64,000 bases of DNA from Actinoplanes philippinensis (GCF_900113015.1 NZ_FONV01000004.1:434001-498000), one strand, 5' to 3'. Positions 49,896 to 59,555 are shown, numbered from the stretch's first letter. The notes: a model not told the origin generated them from the sequence alone. Numbers and translations: made by a program.

Positions 49896-50501
49896 ATGCG
49901 ATTCCGGCCCGGACAGACCGTCACCCGTCGATACCGTCGCGGGCGCTGGGTGATGTGGGAACAGGCCATGCGGGTGATCCGCGACGACCCCGACGGGCTG
50001 CTGCTGTGGCAGCCGGTCGGCGGCGACTTCGCGAAACTCGTCGACGCCGACGGCGGCACCGCCCACGAGGTCACCCCCGACGCGATGACCGCGCCACGGA
50101 TGGTGAGCAGCGGCTGGCTTCATTACGACGTGCTGATCCTGATGCCACCGGGCGCCGCCCACGCGGTGTGGTGGTTCTTCCGGGACGGTGAGTTCACCGG
50201 ATGGTATGTGAACCTGGAAGCCCCGTACGTGCGGCGCGGCGACGCCGTCGAGACCGTCGACCACGTCCTCGACATCGTCGCCACGCCGCGGCGGGAGTGG
50301 CGGTGGAAGGACGAGGACGAGTTCGCGGCCCGGCTCGGGCACCCGCTCTACTTCGACACCGACGAGGCGACACGGATCCGCGCCGAAGGGGAACGGCTGG
50401 TCAGGCTGATCGAGGCGGGCGAGTTCCCGTTCGACGACACGTACACCGGGTTTCGGCCCGATTCGTCGTGGCCGGTGGCCCGTTTCCCGGGGGCGCGGTA
50501 G
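49896..50501 (+). CDS. DUF402 (FomD-like) protein
   Basis: A 201-residue protein of the DUF402 family. Diagnostic blocks are GQTVTRRYRRGRWVMWEQAMRVIRDDPDG, YVNLEAPYVRRGDAVETVDHVLDIVATP (in parts: WYVNLEAPY and TVDHVLDIV) and WRWKDEDEF. Members hydrolyse nucleotide-linked intermediates, for example FomD in fosfomycin synthesis. Metal ligands are probably in DxxxxVDxxLDIV. The TACCGT box (49887-49892 region) five or so bases before the ATG suggests a leaderless transcript. The next gene begins 2 bp after its stop. Confidence 0.87.
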   Translation: MRFRPGQTVTRRYRRGRWVMWEQAMRVIRDDPDGLLLWQPVGGDFAKLVDADGGTAHEVTPDAMTAPRMVSSGWLHYDVLILMPPGAAHAVWWFFRDGEFTGWYVNLEAPYVRRGDAVETVDHVLDIVATPRREWRWKDEDEFAARLGHPLYFDTDEATRIRAEGERLVRLIEAGEFPFDDTYTGFRPDSSWPVARFPGAR

Positions 50502-50503
50502 CC

Positions 50504-51142
50504 GTGGACCGGACACTGGGGGTGCTCGCGCACCGGGGCGGGCTGATCGCCGAACGGCCGGAACTCACCGTCGGCGTGCTGCGGGCGGTGTCCCGGCCCA
50601 CCGGGCTGGAGCTGGAACTGGTCGCCCGCCGCCCGCTCGACCGGCGCAGCGCCGGCGAACGGCAGGCCGACATCCGAGCGGGACGGCGGGGCCCGGCGCC
50701 CGCGCCACGGCGGCTGCTGCCACCGTACGACGAAGGCCGGCACCGGACCGGCGACTTCCCGGCCGCCGAGCCGGACGCCGAGACCGGCCGGATCGTCGCC
50801 GGGCCCGAGGTCCTGAGCCGCAACGACGTCGCCGTGGTCGTGCTGACCCGGCTCACCGAGGTCGGCGGGGCCCTGTCGTTCGAGCTCGGCTGCGTCGCGA
50901 CGATCGGCATCACCCACGACCTCACCACCGTCGAGGGCGCCACGGTCGCGGTGGTGCAGGACGGCGAGGCGGTCCGGGTCCAGCCGTGCACCGCCGGCGC
51001 CGGCGGTGGTGACGACTTCTTCGAGTCCCTCGCCGACTACACCGTCGCCCGCCCGGACGGCGACGTCCTGCCCCTGCTGATCTCCTGGGCGGCCGCGAAC
51101 CTCCCCGAGGTCTGCGTCGACATCCCGCTCACGGCGACCTGA
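50504..51142 (+). CDS. Hypothetical protein cotranscribed with DUF402 gene
   Basis: A 212-residue protein with no family that I recognise. The GTG at 50504 follows the DUF402 stop by 2 bp. It has a strand-rich layout (LGVLAHRGGLIAERPELTV, LELELVARRPLD, FELGCVATIGITHDLTTVEGA) and an acidic C-terminal part. No membrane segment or signal peptide is seen. Its role is probably related to the DUF402 protein, by context only. Confidence 0.65.
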   Translation: MDRTLGVLAHRGGLIAERPELTVGVLRAVSRPTGLELELVARRPLDRRSAGERQADIRAGRRGPAPAPRRLLPPYDEGRHRTGDFPAAEPDAETGRIVAGPEVLSRNDVAVVVLTRLTEVGGALSFELGCVATIGITHDLTTVEGATVAVVQDGEAVRVQPCTAGAGGGDDFFESLADYTVARPDGDVLPLLISWAAANLPEVCVDIPLTAT

Positions 51143-51183
51143 GCGGGCGCCCGCGGGTGGTCACCGTCCGGTCCTTCGCCGGA

Positions 51184-52152
51184 TCAGTGCGGGTAGGCGC
51201 GGGGGATCCGGGTCGTCGGGATCTCGTTGCGGAACGCCTCGATCCGGGTGATCACCTGGCGGCGGCTGATGGTGTTCTCGATCCGGTCCAGGTACAGGCA
51301 GCGGGCGGCCAGCTTGTCCAGGTCGACGGTGAAGTAGATGGCCATCAGCGGGTTCACGAAAAGGGTGCTGCCGCTGGTGCGGCGGGTGAACTGGACGTCG
51401 CCGAAGGCGCCGGCGACGGCGGCCGCGATCTGGCCGTTGACGATGCTCGGGCGTTCCGGGGTGGCGGCCTGCGCGTCGGCGACCGCGTCCCGGTAGAGGC
51501 GCGCCTCACGGCTGTCGCCGGGGATCGACAGGGCGCCCAGGTAGCCGCCGTCGCGGTCGAGGGCGGCGAGGTTCTCCAGCACCTGCACGTGGTTGACGCC
51601 GTGGTAGGCGTCGATGCCGAAACCGAGGCAGGTGACCAGCTTGATCGGCACGTCGAGGGCGGTGACGGCGGCGATGCTGGCGATGTCCTCGACGGGGGTG
51701 CCGAGCGCGTTCTCGTCGCCGCGCATCAGGATGTCGGTGCCGCCGTCGACCAGCACGACCGCGTCGATGCCGAGACGGCCGATCAGGAAGCGGTACGCCT
51801 CCCGCAGCGCCTGCACACCCAGGGGCGGGAACGCGTACACCGTCGACGGCATGTCCTGGGCGGCGAGCCATCGGGCCAGCGTCCGCTCCGGGAAGTACCA
51901 GTCGGGGCTGGCCGTGGCCGGGGTGATCGCGGCGACGTTGCGTTCCGCCCACGACTCCTGGTCGATCAGCTCCAGCTGGGAGAAGGAGAGGCTGGCCAGG
52001 TGCACCTCGGCGCCGGTCTCGCGCAGGGCCAGGGCCAGCGGCAGCCCGGCGTAGACGTCGAAGCCGCCGCCGGCGCCGGCGATCAGGATGCGCCGCGCCG
52101 GCGCCAGGGCGGCGAACAGCGGCGGTGTCCGTAGATTCCAGGTGGATGTCAT
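51184..52152 (-). CDS. DUF1152 protein
   Basis: A 322-residue protein with an N-terminal Rossmann-like strand ARRILIAGAGGGFDVYAGLPLALAL followed by LVDGGTDILMRGDENALGTPVED, the characteristic core of the DUF1152 family. GVNHVQVLENLAAL and FFVNPLMAIYF-like sequence (TLFVNPLMAIYF) are further conserved blocks. The function is unknown. It begins 40 bp after the REC-GAF gene on the same strand. An unusually glycine-rich nucleotide-binding loop suggests cofactor binding. Confidence 0.85.
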   Translation of the reverse strand: MTSTWNLRTPPLFAALAPARRILIAGAGGGFDVYAGLPLALALRETGAEVHLASLSFSQLELIDQESWAERNVAAITPATASPDWYFPERTLARWLAAQDMPSTVYAFPPLGVQALREAYRFLIGRLGIDAVVLVDGGTDILMRGDENALGTPVEDIASIAAVTALDVPIKLVTCLGFGIDAYHGVNHVQVLENLAALDRDGGYLGALSIPGDSREARLYRDAVADAQAATPERPSIVNGQIAAAVAGAFGDVQFTRRTSGSTLFVNPLMAIYFTVDLDKLAARCLYLDRIENTISRRQVITRIEAFRNEIPTTRIPRAYPH

Positions 52153-52192
52153 GTGCGCCGCCCCCGGTCCGATACGTGATCGAACGCGAATC

Positions 52193-53056
52193 CTAGACGG
52201 TGGTCTGCAACAGCAGCTCGGCGTTGGCCGCGGCGGTGGCCAGCTGCTTCAGGGTGCCCTCGTCGAAGGCGAACGGCAGCTCGTCCAGTACGCACAGCGT
52301 GCCCACCGGGATGCCGGCCGCGTCGTGCAGCGGAACGCCGGCGTAGGACCGCACGCCCAGCTGGGTGACGACCGGGTTGCGCAGGTTCGCCGGATCCGCG
52401 TGGGTGTCGGTGATCAGCACCGCCTCGTTCCGGTCGACCACCAGGGAGCAGGGCGCCCACTCGGCCGGCAGCCCACCGGCCTCGGCGAGCGGCCCGGGCA
52501 CGCCGACCGACGCCACATAGGTCACGGCGTCGCTGAGCACCAGGGTGACCGCGGCGGTCCGCGCCCCGGTCAGGACGGTCAGCTCCGCGGTGAGGGCGGC
52601 CAGCATCCGCTGCGCCACCGGGTCGGTACGGTCCAGCAACCGGCTGACGGCCCTGAGGCGGCCGGGGCTGGTCAGGTGCGGGCCGGTGGGCGGCACCACG
52701 TCGCGGTGCGATCGGAGCAGCTCGTGGGCGGTGGCGGTGACGGTCCGCAGGCTCGCCGGCTTGGTCATCACCCGGTCGACGACCTCGCTCGCGCGGGCGG
52801 GCGGCCGGGCGGCGAGCATCAGCAGCGGCATCGAGGCCGTGCCGGCGTCGGCGCGCAGCAGGCGGGCCGTCTCCAGGCCGTTCATCCGGGGCATCCGGTG
52901 GTCGAGGATCATCAGGTCGGGGCGCTGCCACTCGACCAGGTCCATGGCATGCTGCCGGCTGTCGGCGACCCGGACGGTGTGTCCCGACGAGGACAGCGTC
53001 GCGGCGAGCATGCCCGCCACCTCGATGTCGTTCTCGACCGTCACGATGAGCGCCAT
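52193..53056 (-). CDS. Response-regulator receiver plus GAF domain protein
   Basis: A 287-residue protein. Residues 1-115 form a receiver domain with the phosphoacceptor aspartate in LMILDHRMPRMNG, the conserved Lys in VMTKPAS and the acidic pocket near the N-terminus (VENDIEVA). Residues about 145-287 form a GAF domain (LRSHRDVVPP linker, then GVRSYAGVPLHDAAGIPVGTLCVLDELP). There is no DNA-binding or catalytic output, so the protein may signal through protein contacts. No partner histidine kinase is adjacent. Confidence 0.88.
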   Translation of the reverse strand: MALIVTVENDIEVAGMLAATLSSSGHTVRVADSRQHAMDLVEWQRPDLMILDHRMPRMNGLETARLLRADAGTASMPLLMLAARPPARASEVVDRVMTKPASLRTVTATAHELLRSHRDVVPPTGPHLTSPGRLRAVSRLLDRTDPVAQRMLAALTAELTVLTGARTAAVTLVLSDAVTYVASVGVPGPLAEAGGLPAEWAPCSLVVDRNEAVLITDTHADPANLRNPVVTQLGVRSYAGVPLHDAAGIPVGTLCVLDELPFAFDEGTLKQLATAAANAELLLQTTV

Positions 53057-53173
53057 GTCATCGCCCTTCTCTCACTCGGCGGACGGTTGTTCCGCCCGTA
53101 TCCGACCGTGACCGGCCGTCGTCGCAGAGCCGTGGCCACTGAGTTTCGGTCCGGTTGTCGTCGTCCGGAGCCG

Positions 53174-53872
53174 TCAGAGGGCGGTCAGGATCCGGAAGTC
53201 GTTGCCGTCCGGGTCGGCGAGCCGCACCCAGCCGGGGCCGTCGGCGAGGTGGGTGGCGCCGAGGGCGATCAGGCGGCGGGTCTCTCCCTGATCGGAGGCG
53301 ACGAGGTCGTACGACCACCGGTTGCGGCCGTGGCGCGGCTCCAGCGGCGGCCCGCCCCAGGTGATCTTGGGACCGCCGGCCGGGGACTGGATCGCGGTCT
53401 CCTCGTTCTCGTCCCACACCAGCGGCCAGCCCAGCGCCCGCGCCCAGAAGTACCCGACCGCCTGGCTGCCGTCGCCGGCCAGCGCCCCGACGAACCCGCA
53501 CCCGGCGAGGAACCCGTTGCCCGGCTCGATCACGTCGAACTCGTTGCCCTCCGGGTCGCCGAGCACCACGTGGTCGACGTCGCCCTGCCCGATGTCGAGG
53601 TGCCGGCCGCCGAGGGCGAGCGCCGTGGCGACGGTCCGCTCCTGGTCCTCGACCGACGTGCTGGTCAGGTCGAAGTGCATCAGGTTCGCGGCCGTCTTCG
53701 GCGCCTGCTCCGGCCGGAACCGCATCCGGAACCCGCTGCCACCGCCGATCACCACCCCGTCGTACGGGTCGTCGACAGGCTGGTGGCCGAGCATCCCGGC
53801 CCAGAAACCGGCGAGGCGGGCCGGGTCCCGCGCGTCGACGCAGAGCGCGTACAGATCGAGGGGCATCGTCAT
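53174..53872 (-). CDS. Two-domain VOC-family protein
   Basis: A 232-residue protein with two glyoxalase-like domains. The first shows LYALCVDARDPARLAGFWAGMLG and HVVLGDPEGNEFDVIEPG; the second shows LVASDQGETRRLIALGATHLADG and RLADPDGNDFRIL. The ATG at 53872 overlaps the APH stop by 4 bp (ATGA), so translation is coupled. The substrate is unknown; two-domain VOC proteins include fosfomycin- and bleomycin-type binders and dioxygenases. No extra metal-binding signature was seen beyond the DPEGNEF/DPDGNDF ends. Confidence 0.88.
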   Translation of the reverse strand: MTMPLDLYALCVDARDPARLAGFWAGMLGHQPVDDPYDGVVIGGGSGFRMRFRPEQAPKTAANLMHFDLTSTSVEDQERTVATALALGGRHLDIGQGDVDHVVLGDPEGNEFDVIEPGNGFLAGCGFVGALAGDGSQAVGYFWARALGWPLVWDENEETAIQSPAGGPKITWGGPPLEPRHGRNRWSYDLVASDQGETRRLIALGATHLADGPGWVRLADPDGNDFRILTAL

Positions 53873-54801
53873 GTCCGATCGTCGAGAAGGCCGGGGCAGC
53901 GGGTCGCCAGCCAGGCGAGCAGCGCTTTCGCCTGCGCCCGCTGGAAGTCACGGACGGCCGGCGCGGCCGGGGGCGGCGGCTGCAGCGACCGGCTGACGAA
54001 GAGCCCGGCCGCGGCGACCAGGACGGTGTCGACGTCGTCGCGGTCGGCGGAGGCGGTCAGGGGATGCCGGTCGAGCAGGGCTTCCACGTCGACGCCCTGC
54101 ATGGCCAGGCTGGGGGTCATCAGCACCAGATCGAACCAGGCCGCGCCGGTGCACGCGTTGGGCCAGTCGACGACGCGGACGCCCGCGCCGGTGCGGATCA
54201 TGTTGTCCAGGCGCAGGTCACCGTGGACGAGAGCGGCGCCGCCGGCGGCGTGCGGCCAGCGCTCCTCACGGGCGGCCAGCACCACGATCGAGGCGCCGCC
54301 GAGCTCCGGATAGGCGGCGACGACGGCCGGCCACGTGCCGGCCGCCGCGATGTCGCGCCATCCGGAGAAGTCGTCGGCGTACTCGTCGGCGATCCGCGGC
54401 AGGCCCTCCGGTCCCGGGATCGCACCGAGCGCGGCCACCGCGTCCATCACCGCGCCGAGGTCGGCGAGCTGCGGGGTACGGCCGTCGACGTGCTCGAAGA
54501 CCATGACGATCCAGTCGCCGTCGTCGTGCCACCACAGCAACCGTGGGCTGGGCGCCTGCGGGGGCAGCGCCGCGGCGACCTGCGCCTCGCGACGGTACGC
54601 CCCGGCGACCTCGGACGTGCCGCGGGAGATCGCCTTGACGAAGAAGCGGGCGCCCGAGTCGCCGGCCACGGCCGAGGCCACGCCCGGGGTGAAGCCGCCG
54701 GGCGCGCTCGCGATCTCGTGCAGCGGGGTGCCCACGGCGGCCTCGGCACGGCTCCGGAGCGGGGCGGGGATGTCGGTCCACCGGAGCCGGGTCACGTTCA
54801 T
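53869..54801 (-). CDS. Aminoglycoside phosphotransferase-family kinase
   Basis: A 310-residue kinase-fold protein. ARFFVKAISRGTSEV supplies the ATP-binding lysine, ALVHGDLRLDNMI is the Brenner catalytic loop (HGDxxxDN) and VRVVDWPNA carries the metal-binding Asp. This pattern is common to many small-molecule kinases and antibiotic phosphotransferases. It overlaps the VOC gene by 4 bp, forming a pair. The substrate cannot be told from sequence. Confidence 0.85.
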   Translation of the reverse strand: MNVTRLRWTDIPAPLRSRAEAAVGTPLHEIASAPGGFTPGVASAVAGDSGARFFVKAISRGTSEVAGAYRREAQVAAALPPQAPSPRLLWWHDDGDWIVMVFEHVDGRTPQLADLGAVMDAVAALGAIPGPEGLPRIADEYADDFSGWRDIAAAGTWPAVVAAYPELGGASIVVLAAREERWPHAAGGAALVHGDLRLDNMIRTGAGVRVVDWPNACTGAAWFDLVLMTPSLAMQGVDVEALLDRHPLTASADRDDVDTVLVAAAGLFVSRSLQPPPPAAPAVRDFQRAQAKALLAWLATRCPGLLDDRT

Positions 54802-54843
54802 GACCCGGCACGGTACCGCCGTGTCCCCGGCCGGGCATCGGAT

Positions 54844-56880
54844 TTACCCGATGCCGAGGGACTGGCGCAGGAAGGCCAGCTCGAACTCCCACAGGCCGTC
54901 GGCGATGCCCATGTGGGAGGCGCCGGGCAACGGCAGGACGGTGTGCGGTCGGCCGGCGGCCAGCAGCGCGGCGGACAGTTTCATGGTGTGGACCGGGAGG
55001 ACGTTGTCGTCGACCAGGCCGTGGATCAGCAGCAGCGGGCGGCGCAGGCCGGGGGCGTCGTCGATCAGGGACGACTGGGCGTACATCGCCGGGTTCTCGG
55101 CCGGCAGGCCCAGGGTGCGCTCCTGCCAGTGCGAGCTGTAGAGCAGCATGTCGGTGACCGGCGCCCCGGCGATGCCGGCGTGGAACACGTCGGGGCGGCG
55201 CAGCACGGCCAGCGCGGCCAGGTATCCGCCGGCCGACCAGCCGCGGATGCCGACCCGGCCGAGGTCGAGGTCGTAGTGCTCGGCGGCGGCGTGCAGGGCG
55301 TCGACCTGGTCCTGCAGGCGGGGCGCCGGGTGGTCGTCGCCGCGGGCGCGGTCCCACGCGGGGCCACGGCCGGGGGTGCCGCGGCCGTCGGCGATGATCA
55401 CGGCGAAGCCCTGGTCGGCGAACCACTGGGACGCCCAGTAGCGGGATCGGGCGGCGACGGCGCGCTGGGCGGCCCGGCCGCCGTAGGGGTCCATCAGCAC
55501 CGGCAGGGCGCCGCCCTGGTATCCGGCCGGCAGCAGCACCGCGGTGCGCAGCTCGCGGGCGCCGAGGCGGTGCAGGCGCGGCTCCGGGATCACCGGGGGG
55601 ACGGCGGCCAGGCTGGTCAGCGGGCGGCCGTCGACGGTGACGGTCTCGGCTTCGAGGGTGCGGGCGTCGACCACGGTGACCCCGCCGCGGCGACGGCCGT
55701 CGTGCAGGCCGGGGACCGTGGTGACCTGCCGCAGCGACCCCGGCGACCAGGTCCACAGGTCGCGGGAGGCCGGGTCCTGGAAGGCGGCGAACAGGACGGT
55801 GTCGCCGTCGATCGACAGGATCCGGTCGACCTGCAGGCCGGGCGGGGTGACCGGCTCGCCGTCGACGGTGAGCCGGCGGGTGTCGCCGTCCTCGACGGTC
55901 CACAGCAGCGCGCCGGACGCGGTGTGGGCGGGCAGGCCGGAGACGATGGTCGTCCAGTCCGGGGCGGTGTCCTCGTGCCGGAGCGTGGTGCGGCCGGTGG
56001 CCGGGTCGACGGCGAGGATCCGCATCACGGTCTGCGGGCGGTTCTGGACGGTGACCAGCAGGGCGGTGGCGTCCCAGGTGACCCGGGTGACGTATTCGAA
56101 GGCCTTGCGGTCCCAGTCGACCTCGACCCGGGTGCCGTCCAGGCCGATCACGTGCAGGCTGACGTCGGCGTTCGGGGTGCCGGCGGCCGGGTAGCGCAAC
56201 GCGGTCGGCGGTTTCTCCGGGTGGGCCGGGTCGCTGATGTGCCACACCTGCACGGGGCTGTTGTCGACGCGGGCGGCGATCAGCGACCGGCCGTCCGGCG
56301 CCCACCAGTAGCCCTCGAACCGGTCCATCGACTCGGACGCCTCGTGCTCCGGCAGGCCCCAGGTGACCTCGGGGCCGTCCGGTTCGGCGAGCGGCCGGTC
56401 GTCCTTGCCGTCGCGCCCGATCACCCGCAGCTCGTCGTCGTGGACGTAGGCGATCCAGTGGCCGGTCGGGTCGATGCGCGCCTCGGCGACCGGTTCCCGC
56501 GCGCCGACCTCGGTGACCTCGCCGGAGGACACGTCGGCCACGAACAGCCTCATGTCGAGGGTGAACGCGATCGTGCGTACCGCCGCATCGGTGTTGAAGG
56601 CGCCGATCCCCGCGGACCTGTCGCGGGCCCGCTCACGCCGCGCCCGTTCCCGGTCGGACATCTCGCCGGCGCCGGCGGCGCCGAGCGCCGCCGCGTCGGC
56701 CAGCAGCCGTTCCTCGCCGGTCGCGACGTCGTAGGTCCAGAGACTGGCGATCGGGTCCTCGCCGCCCGGGGTGCGCAGGAAGTGGACCCGCGAGCCGTCC
56801 GGGGCGATCGCGAAGTTACGAGCCAGACCGAGTGTGAACCCCTGGGTGCGGGCGACCTGCCCGGGAAATGTGTACGCCAT
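54844..56880 (-). CDS. S9-family prolyl oligopeptidase (DPP IV-like)
   Basis: A 678-residue peptidase. The N-terminal half is a beta-propeller (about residues 20-410), with DPTGHWIAYVHDD and APDGRSLIAARVD. The C-terminal alpha/beta-hydrolase contains the nucleophile in GWSAGGYLAAL (Ser near 549), the acid in LLIHGLVDDNVLP and the histidine in GASHMGI. The GGRAAQRAVAARSRYWASQWFADQGFAV segment is typical of dipeptidyl peptidase-like S9 enzymes. No signal peptide is seen, so it is likely cytosolic. The ATG at 56880 overlaps the upstream regulator gene by 65 bp. Confidence 0.92.
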   Translation of the reverse strand: MAYTFPGQVARTQGFTLGLARNFAIAPDGSRVHFLRTPGGEDPIASLWTYDVATGEERLLADAAALGAAGAGEMSDRERARRERARDRSAGIGAFNTDAAVRTIAFTLDMRLFVADVSSGEVTEVGAREPVAEARIDPTGHWIAYVHDDELRVIGRDGKDDRPLAEPDGPEVTWGLPEHEASESMDRFEGYWWAPDGRSLIAARVDNSPVQVWHISDPAHPEKPPTALRYPAAGTPNADVSLHVIGLDGTRVEVDWDRKAFEYVTRVTWDATALLVTVQNRPQTVMRILAVDPATGRTTLRHEDTAPDWTTIVSGLPAHTASGALLWTVEDGDTRRLTVDGEPVTPPGLQVDRILSIDGDTVLFAAFQDPASRDLWTWSPGSLRQVTTVPGLHDGRRRGGVTVVDARTLEAETVTVDGRPLTSLAAVPPVIPEPRLHRLGARELRTAVLLPAGYQGGALPVLMDPYGGRAAQRAVAARSRYWASQWFADQGFAVIIADGRGTPGRGPAWDRARGDDHPAPRLQDQVDALHAAAEHYDLDLGRVGIRGWSAGGYLAALAVLRRPDVFHAGIAGAPVTDMLLYSSHWQERTLGLPAENPAMYAQSSLIDDAPGLRRPLLLIHGLVDDNVLPVHTMKLSAALLAAGRPHTVLPLPGASHMGIADGLWEFELAFLRQSLGIG

Positions 56881-57691
56881 TCGCATACTCTGCCGCAAAT
56901 GTTGCGAGGAGTGTGAGCTTGTCGGCGGCTTCGCTCCCGGCATCCGCGTGGTAGATCACCAGCATGATCCCGTCGGTGCCGCTGACCAGCAGTTTCTCGC
57001 GGTTGAGGACGAGTTCGCCGACCTGCGGGTGGGTGAAGGTGATGACCGCTCCGGCGCGGGGGCGCACGTCGTGGCGGGCCCACAGTTTCCGGAAGAGCGG
57101 GCTGGCGAGGGACAGCTCGCCGACCAGCTCGATGAACCGGGGGTCGTCGGTGTCCGTGCCGACCGACTCACGGAACCCGGCGACGAGGTACGCGCAGGCC
57201 TGCTCCCAGGCGGGGAAGAGCGCCTGCTCGGCCTCGTCGAGAAAGACGTCGCGCAGCCGGTTGCCGCCGGTGACGAGCCTCGGTGACAGGGCGGTGGCCA
57301 GCGGGTTCGCCGCGAGCACGTCGAGGCAGCGGCCCTCGACGAAAGCCGGCAGCGGCAGGGTGGCGACGAGTTTCGCGGTGCCCGGCGGCAGCGTCTCCCG
57401 GCGTGGCCGCCGCCGGCGGGGTTTCGGGCCGGTGAGGCTGAACAGGTAGGCGCGGGTGTCGTCGTCGAGACGCAGCACGCGGGCCAGCGCTTCCAGGACC
57501 TGCGGTGACGGGTTGAGGTCGCGGCCGCGTTCCAGTCGCAGGTAGTAGTCGGCGCTGATGCCGGCGAGCATGGCGACCTCCTCGCGGCGCAGGCCGGCGA
57601 CCCGGCGCACGCCGGTCACCGGGATCCCGGCGTCGCCGGGGGTCACGAGTTCGCGGCGAGCCTGCAGGAAGGCGCCCAGTTCCGATGGCAT
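56816..57691 (-). CDS. MmyB-type XRE-family transcriptional regulator
   Basis: A 291-residue regulator. The N-terminal XRE helix-turn-helix (VTGVRRVAGLRREEVAMLAGISADYYLRLERGRD, in parts) is followed by the MmyB ligand-binding domain (LDVLAANPLATAL, DRFVELVGELS-like, HDVRPRAGAVITFTHPQVGEL). MmyB regulators commonly sit divergent from NAD-dependent reductases and bind fatty acid-like ligands. The ATG at 57691 is chosen from the domain start. It is divergent from the epimerase/reductase gene at 57780 with 88 bp between starts. Its 3' end overlaps the peptidase start. Confidence 0.93.
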   Translation of the reverse strand: MPSELGAFLQARRELVTPGDAGIPVTGVRRVAGLRREEVAMLAGISADYYLRLERGRDLNPSPQVLEALARVLRLDDDTRAYLFSLTGPKPRRRRPRRETLPPGTAKLVATLPLPAFVEGRCLDVLAANPLATALSPRLVTGGNRLRDVFLDEAEQALFPAWEQACAYLVAGFRESVGTDTDDPRFIELVGELSLASPLFRKLWARHDVRPRAGAVITFTHPQVGELVLNREKLLVSGTDGIMLVIYHADAGSEAADKLTLLATFAAEYANGVHISRAGRPHPGVHTRSGS

Positions 57692-57779
57692 GCCACCACG
57701 GTAGGTCGCGGCGCGGCCGGCAGAGGGGGTCCTGTCAGGGCTCTGGCTGTGGCCGCACGGCCGCCGGATCGTTGTCGGC

Positions 57780-58760
57780 ATGACTCAGCGTGTTCTCGTC
57801 ACCGGCGGTTCCGGATTCATCGCCGGTCACTGCATCCGGCTGCTCACCGATCAGGGGTATGAGGTACGTGCCACGTCACGGACCGCGGCGCCCGGCTTCG
57901 TGCGGGCCGATCTGCTGTCCGACGACGGCTGGGCGGCCGCCGCCGACGGCTGCGACTACGTGCTGCACGTGGCGTCGCCGGTACGGCCGGGCCATGTCGT
58001 GGACGAGGACGACCTGATCGTCCCCGCCCGGGAGGGGACGCTGCGGGTGCTGCGGGCGGCCCGCGACGCCGGCGTGAAGCGGGTGGTGCTGACGTCGGCG
58101 TTCCATGCGGCCGGTTTCGGTCATCCGCACACCGATCACGTGTTCACCGAGGACGACTGGTCGGTGCTGGACGGGCCCGGCATGGACGCGTACGGGCGCA
58201 GCAAGGTCCTCGCCGAGCGGGCCGCCTGGGAGTTCGCCGCACGGGAGGGCCTGGAGCTGACGACGATGCTGCCGGTCGCGGTGATGGGCCCGGTGCCGTC
58301 CGGCGGGACGGTGTCCGGGGCCAACCACATCGTGCAGCGGATGCTCGGCGGCGACATGCCCGGCTTCCCGGACCTGCACATCCCGATCGTGGACGTGCGT
58401 GACGTGGCGAGCGCCCACGTGGCGGCGATGACCGCGGACGGGGCGGCCGGCGAGCGGTTCCTGCTGTCCAGCGGCCCGGTCGTGCCGTTGCGGGAGATCG
58501 GCGCGCTCCTGCGGGCGCATCTCGGCCCGGCGGCGGCGCGGGTCCCGACCCGCACCCTGCCGAACGTCGTCGTCCGCCTCGGCGCCGTCTTCAACCCGCA
58601 GCTGCGGGCCTTCGCGGGCGAGCTCGGCCACGTCAAGAAGATCTCCAACACCAAGGCGAGGCGCGTCCTGGGCTGGGAGCCGAGGCCGTCCAGCGAGGCG
58701 ATTCTCGCCGCGGGAGAGACCTTGGCGGTACGGTCCGCGCCTCCCGTCCGCGCGCAATAG
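57780..58760 (+). CDS. Extended SDR NAD-dependent epimerase/reductase
   Basis: A 326-residue extended SDR. The Rossmann motif is VLVTGGSGFIAGHCIRLL (GGSGFIAGH, a TGxxGxxG variant), and catalytic Tyr and Lys are in YGRSK with Ser in LTSAFHAAG. The family includes dihydroflavonol-4-reductase-like and cinnamoyl-CoA-reductase-like enzymes. The divergent MmyB-type gene is the likely controller. No signal or membrane segment is present. The substrate is likely a small aldehyde or ketone, by family only. Confidence 0.92.
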   Translation: MTQRVLVTGGSGFIAGHCIRLLTDQGYEVRATSRTAAPGFVRADLLSDDGWAAAADGCDYVLHVASPVRPGHVVDEDDLIVPAREGTLRVLRAARDAGVKRVVLTSAFHAAGFGHPHTDHVFTEDDWSVLDGPGMDAYGRSKVLAERAAWEFAAREGLELTTMLPVAVMGPVPSGGTVSGANHIVQRMLGGDMPGFPDLHIPIVDVRDVASAHVAAMTADGAAGERFLLSSGPVVPLREIGALLRAHLGPAAARVPTRTLPNVVVRLGAVFNPQLRAFAGELGHVKKISNTKARRVLGWEPRPSSEAILAAGETLAVRSAPPVRAQ

Positions 58761-58790
58761 GCGGTGTCGTACCGGCGGGCCCTGGCGTCG

Positions 58791-59555
58791 ATGGCTCATC
58801 ATCGGGCAGTGACCGACAGTGACCTGTTCGCCTCGTTCGCTCCGGACGAGCGTGTGCTGCTGGCCTGGGTGGCCCCGCAGCTCGACGCCGCCGCGATCGG
58901 CGCGATGGCCGTGGCCGACCACGGCGCCCGCGCCGACGAGTACCGGCGGGCGCTCGACGACCTGGCACACAGCCGGTGGCTGCCGGACGAGATCGGCTGG
59001 ATGCCCGGCTCGGTGCTGACCCTGACCCGGTCGCACGATCCGGCCGGGCAGCGGGACCACGTACGACGGCTGTTCGTCTGCACCCTGCTGGTCCGGGCGT
59101 CCACCCCGGACGCCGACCCGGTGGACTCGCTGGCCCCGCTGCTCGACTCGGCGCTGGAACTGGGCGGGCCGGCCCGCGACGCGTCCCTGCGTTTCCTGGC
59201 CTGGTGCCGCCTGGAGCTGCCGGGTGACTGGCGTGACGACCCGTCGTCGCCGATGTTCCTGACCCTGGCGGTGTTGCTGCTGACGGCGCGTCCCGAGGTG
59301 GCCGCTGTCCTGGTCGAGGAGCTGGCCGCGGTGCTGGCCGACCCGGACCTGCCGTGGCGGCGCCGGCCGCGGTCGCCGCTGTTCGCCCGTCGCGCCGGCG
59401 ACGACGGCGGCGCCCGGCGGCTGTGGTCCGATCTGGTGACCCGCTGCCTGGTGGACGATCCGGCGGTCACCGATCCCCGGCTGGCCACCCTGGGCAGAGC
59501 CCTCAGCGGCGACACCGGCACGCCGATCGACGAGCTGCGGGCGCTGTTCCGCTGA
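58791..59555 (+). CDS. Hypothetical protein
   Basis: A 254-residue acidic, leucine- and alanine-rich protein without a family that I recognise. It starts LFASFAPDERVLLAWVAP and has FLAWCRLELPGDWRDDP in the middle. The start is uncertain: ATG 58791 is used, while GTG 58809 is as plausible. It is convergent with the DUF2262 gene and the two stops abut (TGATCA at 59553-59558). Confidence 0.6.
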   Translation: MAHHRAVTDSDLFASFAPDERVLLAWVAPQLDAAAIGAMAVADHGARADEYRRALDDLAHSRWLPDEIGWMPGSVLTLTRSHDPAGQRDHVRRLFVCTLLVRASTPDADPVDSLAPLLDSALELGGPARDASLRFLAWCRLELPGDWRDDPSSPMFLTLAVLLLTARPEVAAVLVEELAAVLADPDLPWRRRPRSPLFARRAGDDGGARRLWSDLVTRCLVDDPAVTDPRLATLGRALSGDTGTPIDELRALFR